Shown here: piece after piece, positions 43,827 to 55,655 of the stretch | Layout: each line of letters opens with the position of its first letter | How positions within the stretch are numbered: the first letter of the stretch is position 1 | Source: Dugong dugon | Taxonomy: Eukaryota > Chordata > Mammalia > Sirenia > Dugongidae | Reading direction: 5' to 3' | DNA: 64,000 nt | Assembly (NCBI GenBank): GCA_030035585.1 | Contig: CM057465.1 | Location: forward strand, 29,654,001 to 29,718,000 | Position numbers and translations under genes: made by a program | Notes under the pieces: generated by a model | Databases searched by the model: none | Told to the model about the DNA's origin: nothing | The model's input: only the letters and a program-made list of their open reading frames with translations

Positions 43827-44697
43827 TACTAGACCTAACTCCATACTTGGCATTGCCATTTAGATGTCTGATAGGTGTTTTAAACTTAACTTATCCAAAA
43901 GCAAACTCCTGATCATCCTCTCCAAACCTGTTCCAACCATAGTTCCCCATATGAATAAATGATACTTCCATCCTTCCAGTTTTTCTGAACAAATATCAAA
44001 AAGTGATTTTTGATTCCACTTTATAGCTCACATCCTCCATCCAGCATATCAGCAAATCTCGTTGCTTCTATCCTCAAGATATATCCAGAATCAACGATTT
44101 CCCTCCATATTGTCTGCTACTACGTCACAGATCTGAGCTACAGTTAACTCTTGCCTATATTATTGCAATAGCTCCCTAACTGGCATTCATTCTTTCCACC
44201 TTCTCCCCATAGCAGTGATGATTAGCTATAAGGAAGGTCATATTATTCTTCTAATTAAAACAATCAAATGGCTTCCCATAACACTTATAATAAAAAGCCA
44301 TATTCCTTATAATAAGTTATAAAGTCATACAGGGTTTGGAACCACCTGAACTTTACTGATGTCATATTTTAAAACTTTCCTTCTAGACCAGCCTTCTTGT
44401 TATTCCTTGTATAACCTCCTCCTGGAACTTCCTTCCCTAACATATCTATGAGTCTTTCTCACAATTTCATTAGGTATTAATGCTACTTTTCTTCCCTAGT
44501 GGTACTCCATGTTACGTTTATCTTTTTTTTTTTCTCTCATATTCTTCATCATTTTGTGCAGTAAATATTTTTTCTTTTTTTTTTTAATGTTTGCCTCCCC
44601 CTGCTAAAATATAAACTCTATGAGATCAGGAATTCTAGTGCTTAGTACACTTCTTGGCTCATATTTTGTGCTCAGTATTTATTTGTTGGAAGAATTA

Positions 44698-45015
44698 ATA
44701 AACATATCTTACATACCACACTAATATAAAGGCGAAAATTAATGCAAAAACTCTTACAGTGTGAAGTTAAAAAGTTATAATTATAAAATACATTAATATA
44801 GGTTAAAAAGTAAAATACTAAGAAAGCATAAGCCATAAATACATAAAGGCATAAAATACAGTCGCATATTAGCACCCACATTGCATGAATTCCAAAAAGT
44901 CTATACAATACCCACTCTTCTGGATTCTAAGAAATATAGCAGAGTCCATTATATTTCTCATCAATTTATAATGAACATATCAAACTTCCTGATATCAGAA
45001 TTACTTGAGTTAATC
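44698..45015. other. AT-rich unique DNA
   Basis: No gene or repeat recognised between the L2 end and the L1 target site. Confidence 0.55.
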
Positions 45016-45032
45016 AAAAATAAAAAACTTAC

Positions 45033-46515
45033 TCTACAAAGAAAACTAAAAAACACTACTGCAAGAAACCCAAAGGGATCTACACAAATGGAAAAACATA
45101 CCATGCTCATGGGTAGGTAGACTCAACATTGTGAAAATGACAATTCTACCCAAAGCAATTTACAAAAACAATGCAATCCCAATCCAAATACCAACAATAT
45201 TCTTTAAAGAGATGGAAACACTAATCATTAACTTTGTATGGAAAGGGAAGAAGCCTCAGATAAGTAAAGCTCTATTGAAGAAGAAGAATAAAGTAGGAGG
45301 ACTCACACCACCTGACCTCAGAACCTACTATATAGCTACAGTAGTCGAAAAAGCCTGGTACTGTTACAACCACAGATACATTGACGGATGGAACAGAATT
45401 GAGAACCCAGATGTAAATCCACCCACCTACAGTTACCTGATTGTTGACAAAGGCCCAAAGTACATCAAAAGGGGAAAAGACAGTCTTTTTAACAAATGGT
45501 GCTGGCAAAACTGAATATCCATTTGCAAAAAAATGAAACAGGACCCATACTTCACACTGTATACAAAAACTACTTCAAAATGGATCAAAGACCTGAATAT
45601 AAAGCCTAAAACTATAAAGTTCATAGAAGAAAAAATAGGGCCAACACTTTAGGCCTTAATACATGGCATTAACAGGATACAAACCATAAACATCAACACA
45701 CAAAACCCAAAAGATAAACTAGATAACTGGGATCTTCTAAAAATCAAACACCTATGCTTTTCAAAAGACTTCACCAAAAGAGTAAAAAGAGAACCTACAG
45801 ACTGGGAAAACATTTTTGGACAGTAGAAGTCAAAGGTCTAATCTCCATAATCTACGAGAAAATCCAACACCTCTACAACAAAAAGACAAATAATCCTATT
45901 AAAAAATGGGCAAAGGAAATGAACAGACACATCACCAAAGAAGACATTCAAATGGCCAACAGACACATGAGGAAATGCTCGCGATCACTAGCCATTAGAG
46001 AAATGCAAATTAAAACCACAATGAGATACCATCTCACCCCGGCATTACTGGCACGAATCAAAAATACTGGAAATAACAAATGTTGGAGGGGCTGCGGGGA
46101 GACGGGAACTCTTATACACTGCTGGTGGGAATGCAAAATGATACAACCATTTTGGAAAATTATATGGCGTTTCCTCAGAAAGCTAGAAATAGACATACCA
46201 TTCGATCCAGCAATCGCACTCCTAGGAATATATCCTAGAGAAATAAGAGTCATCACTCGAATAGACATATGCACACCTATGTTCATGACAGCATTGTTCA
46301 CAATAGCAAAACGATGGGAACAACCTCGATGTCCATCAACAGATGAATGGATACACAAACTATGGTACATACACACAATGGAGTACTATGCAACGAGAAA
46401 GAACAACAATGAATCTGTGAACCGTCTCATAACATGGATGAAACTGGAGGACATTATGCTGAGTGAAATAAGTCAGTCACAAAAGGACAAATATTGTATG
46501 AGACCTCTATTGTAA
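45033..46515 (+). pseudogene. Unit 1 ORF2, C-terminal part
   Basis: Begins in the region after the reverse transcriptase active site. One frame (45131-45514) ends at a TGA in place of Trp (CAAAAC-TGA-ATATCC). The last 253 codons (45754-46515) are open and end in CMRPLL. The zinc-knuckle pattern C-x3-C-x7-H-x4-C is intact ([18 protein letters not shown]). A frameshift lies near 45820. No endonuclease or catalytic domain is present. Confidence 0.92.
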
Positions 46516-47247
46516 AAACCCATGAAAAAATTCACATGCAAAATGTAACAATCCTTGTTGGTTACCAGGGATGGGAGGGGAGGGGGGGGAATTACTAAAT
46601 AGGTAATAGATAAGTGGTAACTTGGGTGAGAGGTGAGATAGTACACAGTACAGGGGAAACTAACACAACCTGCACAAAGAAAGGTCATGGAGGCCCTATA
46701 GACACATCCAAACCCCCCGAGGGACTGAGTTGTTGGACGGAGGGCTCTGGGACCATGGTCTCGGGGAACATCTAGCTCAATTGGCATGACACTACTTATA
46801 AAGATAATGCTCTACATTCTACCTTGGTGAGTAGTGTCTGGGGTCTTAAAAGCCTATGAGCGGCCATCTAAGATACTCCACTGGTCTCATCCCTTCGGGA
46901 GCAAGGGAGAATGAAGAGAACAGGATTCAACGAAAAGATTAGTCCAAAGGACTAATTGTCCACAGCTACCAAGGCCTCCACCGGACTGAGTCCAGTACAG
47001 CTAGATGGTGCCAGGCTACCACCACTGACTGCTCTGACCAGGATCACAACAGAGGTTCTGGACAGAGCTGGAGAAGGATGTAGAGCATAATTATAACTCA
47101 CAAAAAAAAGAGCAGATTTACTGGCCTAAAGGAGACTGGAGAAACCTCACGAGTATGGCCCCCAGACACCCTTTTAGCTCAGTGGTGAAGTTACCTCCAA
47201 GGTTCACTGTTCAGCCTGGGAGTGGACTGCCCCATAAAACCAAATGA
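46516..47247 (+). other. Unit 1 3' UTR, ends without poly(A)
   Basis: Contains the G-rich tract GGGATGGGAGGGGAGGGG (about 46569-46588) and the hairpin at 46938-46956. It stops abruptly at the junction with unit 2, before the stacked 3' modules. Confidence 0.85.
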
Positions 47248-48242
47248 GATGTCCATCTGCAAAAGAATCAAACAGGACCCATGCCTTACACTGTACACAG
47301 AAACCAATTCAAAATGGATCCAAGACCTAAATATAAAGCCAAAACCTATAAAGTGCATAGAAGAAAAAATAGGGTCAATTCTAGAGACCCTAATGCATGG
47401 TATTAACAGGATACAAACCATAACCAACAACACACAAACCCCAGATGATAAACTAGACTACTGGTATCTTAAACACTTAGGCTTATCAAAAGACTTCACC
47501 AAAAGAGTAAAAAGAGAACCTACAGATTGCGAAAAAATTTTGGACATTACAAGTCAGACAAAGTCTCTAAAATCTACAAAAAAATCCAACACCTCTACAA
47601 TAAAAAGACAAATAATCCTATTAAAAAATGGGCAAAGAAAATGAACAGACACTTCACCAAAGAAGACATTCAAGCAGCCAATAGACACATGAGGAAATGC
47701 TCGCGATCACTAGCCATTAGAGAAATGTAAATTAAAACCACAAGGAGATATCATCTCACTCCGGTGTCACTGGCACGAATCAAAAACACTGGAAATAACA
47801 AATGTTGGAGAGGCTGCTGGGAGATCGGAACTCATGCATTGCTGGTGGGAATGCAAAATGGAACAACGATTTTGGAAAATGATATGGTGTTTCCTTAGAA
47901 AGCTAGAAATAGTAATACCATACGATTCAGCAATCCCACTCCGAGGAATATACCCTAGAGAAATAAGAGCCGTCACACGAATAGATATATGCACACCCAT
48001 ATTCATTGCAGCACTGTTCACAATAGCAAAAAGATGGAAACAACCTAGATACTCATCAGCAGATGAATGGATAAACAAACTATGGTACCTACACACAGTG
48101 GAGTACTATGCAACGGTAAAGAACAATGATGAATCTGTGAAGCATCTCATGGATGAAACTGGAAGACGTTATGTTGAGTGAATTAAGTCAATCAAGAAAG
48201 GACAAATATTGTATGAGACCTCTACTACAAAAACTCATGTAA
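47248..48242 (+). pseudogene. Unit 2 ORF2, C-terminal part
   Basis: Starts at the ICKRIKQDPCLTLYTETN-coding stretch (near 47250-47300). It has frameshifts around 47530-47640 and an in-frame TAA after REM (47728), and the Cys/His cluster is partly lost (47800-47860). The usual stop after RPLL is CAA here, so the frame runs four more codons to TAA at 48240. Confidence 0.9.
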
Positions 48243-49471
48243 AAGTTTACACACAAAAAGAAACCATCTTTGTTGGTTATGAGGGATGGGGGGGGGACTA
48301 AATAGACAATAGATAAGTGTTAACTTTGGTGAAGAGTAAGACAATACACAATACTGGGGAAGCCAGCATAGCTTGTATAAGGAAATGTCATGGAAGCTCC
48401 ATAGACACACCCAAACTCCCTGAGGGACTGAATTGCGGGGCAGAGGGCAATGGTGACAGTGATCTTGGGGGACATCTAGCTCAATTGGCATAACACAATT
48501 TTTAAAGACAATGTTCTATTCTACCTTCATCAGTAGCATCTAGGGTCTTAAAAGCCTGCAAGCAGCCATCTAAGATACTCCACTGGTCTCACACCTTTGG
48601 GAGCAAGGGAGAATGAAGAGAACAGGGTACAAGGAAAAGATTAGTCCAAAGGACTAATGGACCACAGCTACCAAGGCCTCCACCAGACTGAGTCCAGTAC
48701 AGCTAGATTGTGCTCGGCTACCAGAACTGACTGCTCTGACTGGGATCACAACAGAGGGTCCTGGACAGAGCTGGAGAAGGATGTAGAACAAAATTCTAAC
48801 TCACAAAAAAAGACCAGATTTCCTGGCCTGACAGACTGGAGAAACCCTGAGACTATGGCCTCTAGACACCCTTTTAGCTCAGAGGTGAAGTCACTCCAGA
48901 GGTTCACTATTCAGCCAGGGTTTGGACAGCCCCTTAAAACAAAATGGGACTAATGAGGCACAGCAGTCCAGAGACAAGAAGTAGAAGGCAGGAGGGGACA
49001 ATAAAGCTGGTGATAGGGAACCGAAGGTTGAGAAGGGACAGTGTTGACATGTCGTGGGGTTGTTAACCATTGTCATAAGGCAGTATGTGTACTAACTGTT
49101 TAATGAGAAACTATTTGTTCTGTAAACCTTCATCTAAGGTACAAAAAAAAAAAAAAAAATCATCTATGTGAGATAAAACTGATAACAACAACTCAAAAGG
49201 TTTGATGTGAAGCCTAGGCAGCAGTGAGTTGAAGATAATGGTGATGGAATAATTTGGAAAAGGATAGTGAGAATGGCAGCACAACTGGAAGAATGTAATC
49301 AATGTCACTGAATTGTACATGTAGAAATTTCTGAAATGGCGGATCTTTGCTATGTATATTTTCACAGAAAAAAAAAAAAAAAAAGGTCTCCAAAGTCAAG
49401 AAGGGAGAGGGTTGATATGTCGTGGGGTTGTTAACCAGTGTCATAAAACAATATACTTACCAACAAATATA
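48243..49471 (+). other. Unit 2 3' UTR with two internal poly(A) runs
   Basis: Holds a G-rich tract (48284-48298) and the hairpin (48640-48658). A complete first 3' module ends in 17-18 A (49143-49160). About 200 bases resembling the classic mammalian L1 3' end (ATGTAATCAATGTCACTGAA and ATGTATATTTTCACAG) follow, then a second A-run (49368-49384) and the start of a second copy of the module (GGTTGATATGTCGTGGGG). Confidence 0.85.
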
Positions 49472-49488
49472 AAAAATAAAAAACTTAC

Positions 49489-51135
49489 AGTAAAATTATA
49501 AACTCAGTGACAGCACCAACAGCTTCTTCAAAACACAATATAACTTTCTTTCTTGAAAACATCCATTGTACTTTATTTTCAATTCTTATTCTCAAATACA
49601 TTGCCAGATTTTGCTCCATGTTCAATGTCCTTTATTGATTTCTTCGAATCTTTTAATCTTATTGCAGAAAGCCTTCATTTTTCCTAAATAGATTTTTGAG
49701 GATTGAATTATTTTACACCTAACACAATCTTAAATTAATGGTTTATAATGACAAAATTCTAATACTAGAAATGTAGTTATATATTCACAAATAAAACATG
49801 CATTGTGCTGTATTAGTGCATTTCTCTCTTTTAACATTTGTGAACATAAATCATATTAGAAGAACAACCCGTTGATTAGTAGACTTTTGAATTTATGGGA
49901 TCCTACTCTATGATTCTGGGGAAATCTTTATCCTCTTGGGAGTTGTATCAAAATGTCTTTTTTTTTTTAAGATTTATCCAAGGTCCAAAGGAAATTAGGA
50001 GGGTCTTTTCTATTACTTATGTTAATTTCCTAGACATCTATCTTGGATATTCTCAGTCTCCTAGGACCTCTGCTCTACACCTAGCTTAACAGATATTTAA
50101 AAAAAAAAAAAAGTATGTTTCTTTGAAATAGATACATTTAGGTTGCATTAATGTAAAGGGTGGAAAGTAAAGATATGTTAGATTGAAAAGAATATCAGAA
50201 AAATATCTTACAAGATTTCATGTAAAATAATATTCAGTATCAATCAGAATCAAACAATAATTCCAGTGGTCGGACAGCAGCTCTAGTAACCCAGCAGGAG
50301 AGCTGGCAGTCTTCTGTGAAGAATGAGATTTCAGAGGGATGACTGAGATGAGAAAGACAATCCATGTGTTTAGGATTATTGAGGGGTAATACTGAGTCTA
50401 AGTACTAAAGAGTTTTGTATAATTTATTTATTGGCACATTAAAAACCATCCTAAAACTGACTGGTTTAAAAATAAACCCTCTATTATTCTATATGAGTCT
50501 CTTATCTAGCTGGTTCTCTTGATATGCGCTGGGCTCTGCTGACATTGGCTGGGTTCATTCATGTAACTGTGGTCAACTGAGATGTTGGTTGGAACTGGAA
50601 GATCTAGGATGTCCTCACTCCACATGCCTAGTGCTAGGTTAGCTGTCAGCTAGGGTAATGGAGATGACTGGGCCAGATGTTTCTCATCATCTAGTAGGCT
50701 TATTCATATGGTGATGGCAGAATACTGAAAGAGCAAAAGCATGCAATATCTCATGAGATCAGGACTTGGAACTGGCAAACTGTCACTTCCTGAGTATTCT
50801 ACTTAACAAAGTAAATCTAAACTGTGGGAAAATAATATTTACATTTTGATGAGAGTAGCTGCAATGTCACATTGCAATATGTGTGAAGATAGGGAGAGTG
50901 AGTACTCACAGTCATTTCCAAATCAATGTATAATAGAAAATAAATGTCAGATTAAGATTTGAGTAATTCTGGGGAATGGAAAGTTATTGAAGGATTTAGA
51001 GCAAAAATGAACAAAGTTGTGAGATTAACCAGGGAGCAATGAAAAACTGATTGCAAGTGGTGGTAGACTGAGGGTGGGAAGGTATGAAAATGAGATTATT
51101 CAAATATATCTTGATATAATAAGGAGGGCTTAACA
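49489..51135. other. Unique non-coding DNA
   Basis: No gene recognised. An A-run of 15 lies at about 50099-50113 behind GATATTT, with no AATAAA nearby. Confidence 0.55.
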
Positions 51136-51159
51136 CCAGTTTCTATTTGTTAGTTGTTG

Positions 51160-54100
51160 TTAGGTGTCTTCGAGTTAGTTCTGACTCAGAGTGACACTGT
51201 GTTCAACAGAATGAAACACTGCCCCTGCCTGCGCCATTCTCACAATCGTTGCTATGTTTGAGCCCATTGTTGCAGCCACTGTGTCAATCCATCTCGTTGA
51301 GGATCCACTTCTTTTTCACGGACCCACTACTTTACCAAGCATGATGTCCATCTCCAGGGACTGATCCCTCCTGATAACATGTCCAAAGTACTTGAGATGA
51401 AGTCTTGCCATCCTCTCATCCAAGGAGTACTTTGGTTGTACTTCTTCCAAGACAGATTTGTTTGTTCTTTTGGCAGTCCATAGTATTTAAAATACTCTTC
51501 ACCAACACCACAGTTCAAAGCATCAATTCTTCTTCAGTCTTCCTTATTCATTGTCTAGCTTTCAAATGTGTATGAGAACACTGAAAATCCTATGGTTTGG
51601 ATCAGGTGCACCTTAGTCCTCAAAGTGACATCTTTGCTTTCTAACACTCTAAAGAGGTTTTTTGCAGCAGATTTTCCCAAAGCAATATGTCATTTGATTT
51701 CTTGACTGCTGCTTCCATGGGCATTGATTGTGGATCCAAGTAAAATGAAATCCTTGACAACCTCAATCTTTTCTCCATTTAACTTGATGTTGCTTATTGG
51801 TCCAGTTGTTTATGTTGAAGTGTAATGAAAGAGATCAAGGAAAGCACAGACAAAATCATGGAAAGCACAGACAAAACCAACCACAATGAAGGCCGTAGTC
51901 TTTGATCTTCATCAGTAAGTGCTTCAAATCCTCTTCACTTTCAGCCAGCAAAATTGTGTCATCTGCATATCTCAGGTTGTTACTGAGTCTTTTTATCAAT
52001 CTTGATGCTCTATTCTTCATATAGTCCATCTTATTGGATTATTTGCTCAGCATACAGATTGAACAAGTATGGTGAAAGGATACAACACTGATGCACACCT
52101 TTCCTGATTTTAAACCACACAGTAGCTCCTTGTTCTGTCGGAACAACTTCTCGTTCGTCTATGTACAGGTTTGGCATAAGGACAATTAAGTGTTCCTGAA
52201 TTCCCATTCTTTGCAATGTTACTTACATTATGATTCATACAGTCGATTGCCTTTGCATAATCAATAAAACACAGATAAACATCTTTCTCATATTCTCTGC
52301 TTTCAGCCAAGATCCACCAGACATCAGCAATGGTATCCCTTGTTCCATGTCCTCTTTTGAATCCTGCTTGAACTTCTGGCAGTACTCGGTTGATGTACTG
52401 CTGCAACTGTTTTTGAATTATCTTCAGCAAAATTTTACTTGTGTGTGATATTAATGATACTGTTAGATAATTTCCTCATTCTGTTGGATCATCTTTCTTT
52501 CAAATGGGCACAAATATGGATCTATTTCAGTCATTTGGCCTGGCAACTGTCCTCCAAACTTCTTGGCATAGATGAGTGAGCACCTCCAGCACTGCATCAG
52601 TTTGTTGAAACATCTCAATTTGTATTCAATCAGTTCCTGGAGCCTTGTTTTCCACCAATACCTTCATGCAGCTTGGACTTCTTCCTTCAATATCATCAGT
52701 TCTTGATCATATGATACCTCCTGAAATGGTTGAACATCGACCAGTTTTTTTTGGTACAATGACTGTGTGTATTCTTTCCACCTTCTTTTGATGCTTCCTG
52801 AGTGGTGCAGTGGTTAAAGCAATGAACTCCTAACCAAAAGATCAGCAGTTTGACACCACCAGTGGCTCCGCCAGAGGAAGATGTGGCAGTCTGCTTCCAT
52901 AGAGATTTACAGCCTTGAAACCATATGGGGTTCCTATGAGTCGGAATCAACTCGACAGCAGTGGGACTGTGTTGTTCAATATTTTACCCACAGATTCCTT
53001 CAATATTACAAGTTGTGGCTTGAGTTTTTTCTTCTGTTCTTTCAGCTTGAATAATGTTGTGTGTGTTCTTTTCTTTTAGTTTTCTAACTCCAGGTCAACG
53101 CAAATTTCATTATAATACTTTACTTTGTCTCCTAAAGCTGCCCTTTGAAATCTTCTGTTCAGCTCTTTTACTTCATCATTTCTTCCATTCTGGTAGCTTT
53201 AGCTACTCTAAATTCAAAAGCAAGTTTCAGAGTCTCTTCTGACATTCATTTTGGTCTTTTCTTTCTCTTCTTTCTTTTTAATGACCTCTTGCATTCTTCA
53301 AGTATGATGTGCTTGATGTCATTCCACAACTCATCTGGTCGTCAGTCAGTGCTCAATGCATCAAATCTATTCTTGAGATGGTCTCCAAATTCAGGTAGGA
53401 TATTTTGAAAATCATGGTTTGGCTCTAGTGGACTTGCTGTAATTTTCATCAGCTTCAACTTGCACTTGCATGTGAGCTATTGATGGTCTGTTCCACAGTC
53501 TCCCCTAGTATAGTTCTGACTGATGATATTGAGCTTCTCCATCATCTCTTTCCACATATGTAGTAGACTAGATTCCTGTGTATTCCATCTGGGGAGGATC
53601 ATGTGTATAGTCGCCATTTATGTTGCTTAGAAAGGTATTTGCAATGAATAAGTTGTTTGTCTGACAAAATCCTATCATGCAGTCTCCAGCATCATCACCA
53701 AGGCCATATTTTCAAAATACCAATCCTTCGTGTTTGTTTCCAACTTTTGCATTCCAATCACCAGTAATTATCAGTGCATCTTCACTGCATGTTTGATCAG
53801 TTTCAGACTATAGAAGTTGGTAAAAAAATCTTCAATTTCTTCATCTTTGGCATTGGTGGTTGGTGTGTAATTTTGAATAATAGTCATATCAACTGGTGTT
53901 TCTGGTAGCTATATGGATATTATCCTATCACTGACAACGTTGTACTTCAAGATAGATCTCAAAATGTTCTTTTGATGATAAGTACACCATTCCTCTTCCA
54001 ATTAGTCACTCCCGGCATAGTAGACCATATGATCGTCTGATTCAAAATGGACAATACAAGCCCACTTCAGCTCACTAGTGCCTAATATAGCAATATTTAT

Positions 54101-54202
54101 GTGTTCCATTTCATTTTTAATAACTTCTAATTTTCCTAGATTCATACTTCGTACATTCCATGTTCTGATTATTAATGGATGTTTGTAGCTTTTTCTTCTC
54201 AT
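51160..54202 (-). pseudogene. RTE ORF: endonuclease plus reverse transcriptase, disrupted
   Basis: A single-protein LINE. The N-terminus (54202 downwards) is the apurinic-type endonuclease with TWNVRSMNLGKLE and ILGTSELKW. The reverse transcriptase includes the QAGFKRGHGTRD region (near 52340) and catalytic YADD codons at 51958-51969. The C-terminal part reaches almost to the 3' end, and the stop codon is the TAA inside the CACCTAACAAC tail (51160-51162). Frameshifts and stops occur throughout, and a SINE interrupts it at 52798-52965. A 60-70-base foreign stretch lies near 51823-51890. An upstream frame at 54394-54209 (60 codons) lies in the 5' UTR. Confidence 0.92.
52798..52965 (+). mobile_element. 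AfroSINE, long variant, inside RTE
   Basis: Head GAGTGGTGCAGTGGTTAAAG, B-box-like CAGCAGTTTGACACCACC, the extra block GAGGAAGATGTGGCAGTCTG and the tail CTATGAGTCGGAATCAACTC. It sits in the opposite orientation to the host RTE, whose sequence resumes at GTTGTTCAATATTTT. No convincing duplication beyond 3 bases. Confidence 0.88.
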
Positions 54203-54579
54203 TTTGACTCATGCCTCATCAGCAAATGAAGGTTCTGAAAGCTTGACTCTATGTATATCGTTATGGTCAACGTTACTTTTATGGGGCAGTTCTTCCTGGG
54301 TCGTATTTTGAGTGTCTTCCAACCTGAGGGGCTCATCTTCTGGCACTGTATCACACAATGTTCTGCTATTATTCATAAGGTTGTCTCTGGCCAATTTTTT
54401 CAGAAGTAGACTGCCTATTCCTTCTTCCTAATCTGTCTTAGTCTGGAAGCTCCACTGAAACCTGTCCACCATGAGTGACTCTGCTAGTATTTGAAACACT
54501 GGTGGCATAGCTTTCAGCATCACAGCAACACACAAGCCACCATAGTATGACAAACTGACAGACAAGCCAGTTTGTATTT

Positions 54580-55307
54580 AAAAGGAATAAAAAAGCTGAG
54601 GTGTAAAGTTAGAATTGGTTGAAGTATTATGGGAATTCTAAGTAAGAAGGAAGAATAAAACTATGGCTCTAAATTCTTGAACCTTGAGATTAGGAAGATG
54701 GTGGTGCCAAAATCCCATCATGAGAAAAGGATTTTGAAAAAAAATATGATGAGACTGGATTTAATAATGTGGCATTTTTTTTTTCTTTTGTTGTTTTTGG
54801 TGGTGGAGAAGGTAGAATTCCTGTTGGAAATCACTGTAATCAGTTAGAAATGTAATATCAGAATGACATTACAAGGAATATAGTTCTCTTAGAAACTTAC
54901 GTTGCTTCCATTCACCTTCCTTTTGGAGATTTTTCCCTGCATGAGGAAATTTATGCATTCTCTTCACGGGATTTTCAATCAATAGCCTTCAGGATATGCC
55001 CCTAAAGACTTTCAAAATTGAATTATCCTCTGGAGGGAATCTGTAACTCTATGAAGTCATTTACCAAGGAAGAGCTAAAGTATTCTCAAAATCTATAGGT
55101 ATTTTCTTTTCTTAGGATTCTCTATTTTCTTCAATTTATCAATACCTACTTCTAGAGAAAATACCGCCTTTTATTTATAAATATGTGCTCCTTCATGAAG
55201 CTCTGCATCCTACCTTTCTAGATATTAATGTCATAGAAGTAAGAAGACAAATAAGTATCCTTTATTTGACTCAGCTCAAGTTTTTAACATAATTTATATT
55301 TCCTTTT
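54580..55307. other. Unique non-coding DNA
   Basis: Contains a T-run near 54775-54785. No gene recognised. Confidence 0.55.
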
Positions 55308-55315
55308 CTTAAAGA

Positions 55316-55389
55316 CTCACAGAAGGAGCTCTGCTTGCTATGAGTAGAATTCGACTCAAAGACAATGGGTTTGGTTTAGTTTTTTTTGG
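55316..55389 (+). mobile_element. AfroSINE tail fragment
   Basis: 5'-truncated to the last 70 bases: GCTATGAGTAGAATTCGACT and CAAAGACAATGGGTTTGGTT, then a T-run. Flanked by CTTAAAG at 55308-55314 and 55390-55396. Confidence 0.85.
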
Positions 55390-55494
55390 CTTAAAGTCCT
55401 CTAAATTCAGGCCTCCTGAGGTATTTGTTCATGTGTGAAAATAATGGCTATTATCTATTGAGAACTATCTGTTTAGGAGGAATCATACAACAGC

Positions 55495-55655
55495 TTAATG
55501 ACGTAGATATAATCATTGCCATTTTACATATACTAATGCTTATAGTTCATAAGTTTAATAACTTGCTCAAAGTCATACAGCTGGCAAATGACAAACAAGA
55601 TTCAAATCCAACTCTCTGACTCCAAAGTCCATTATTTCAAGCATTGTGATAATCA
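55495..55655 (-). mobile_element. MIR SINE relic
   Basis: Reverse-complement MIR core: CCATTTTACATATACTAATG, AATAACTTGCTCAAAGTCAT, ACAGCTGGCAAATGAC and CTGACTCCAAAGTCCATTAT. Confidence 0.82.

Larger units (their letters stand above)
42485..44697 (+). mobile_element. L2 LINE, reverse transcriptase to 3' end, split by two MITEs
   Basis: Sense-strand words along the segment follow the order of CR1/L2-clade reverse transcriptase and 3' UTR: CTAGCTACTGCCCCAATTTC, then GGTTCTCCTCCTATCATAC, TTTAGATGTCTGATAGGTG, TATTGCAATAGCTCCCTAAC, CAAATGGCTTCCCATAAC, and the terminal AACTCTATGAGATCAGGAAT and ATTTATTTGTTGGAAGAATT. Two DNA transposons (42771-43104 and 43611-43826) interrupt it. It is among the oldest sequence in the window, since L2 ceased activity early in mammalian history. 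Confidence 0.75.
45033..49471 (+). mobile_element. Chimeric L1: two ORF2/3'-UTR units in one insertion
   Basis: Unit 1 (45033-47247) runs from ORF2 into the 3' UTR and stops mid-UTR at AAACCAAATGAG without poly(A). Unit 2 (47248-49471) starts again inside ORF2 at TGTCCATCTGCAAAAG and runs to the 3' end. The 17-base word AAAAATAAAAAACTTAC flanks only the outer ends (45016-45032 and 49472-49488), so the whole behaves as one insertion. The units differ visibly in sequence, so they are not a recent duplication of each other. The 3' end is truncated shortly after TTGTTAACCAGTGTCATAAA and lacks a proper poly(A). Confidence 0.85.
51149..54566 (-). mobile_element. Full-length RTE (BovB-like) LINE, inactive, with SINE inside
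   Basis: 3.4 kb including a 168-base SINE, that is about 3.25 kb of RTE, the usual full length for this clade. In sense it runs from a 5' UTR (54566 downwards), through the ORF, to a tail ending CACCTAACAACAAC. Flanks CCAGTTTCTATTT (51136-51148) and CCAGTTTGTATTT (54567-54579) are a 13-base target-site duplication with one mismatch. This is the most complete RTE in the window and shows the full gene order. Confidence 0.93.
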
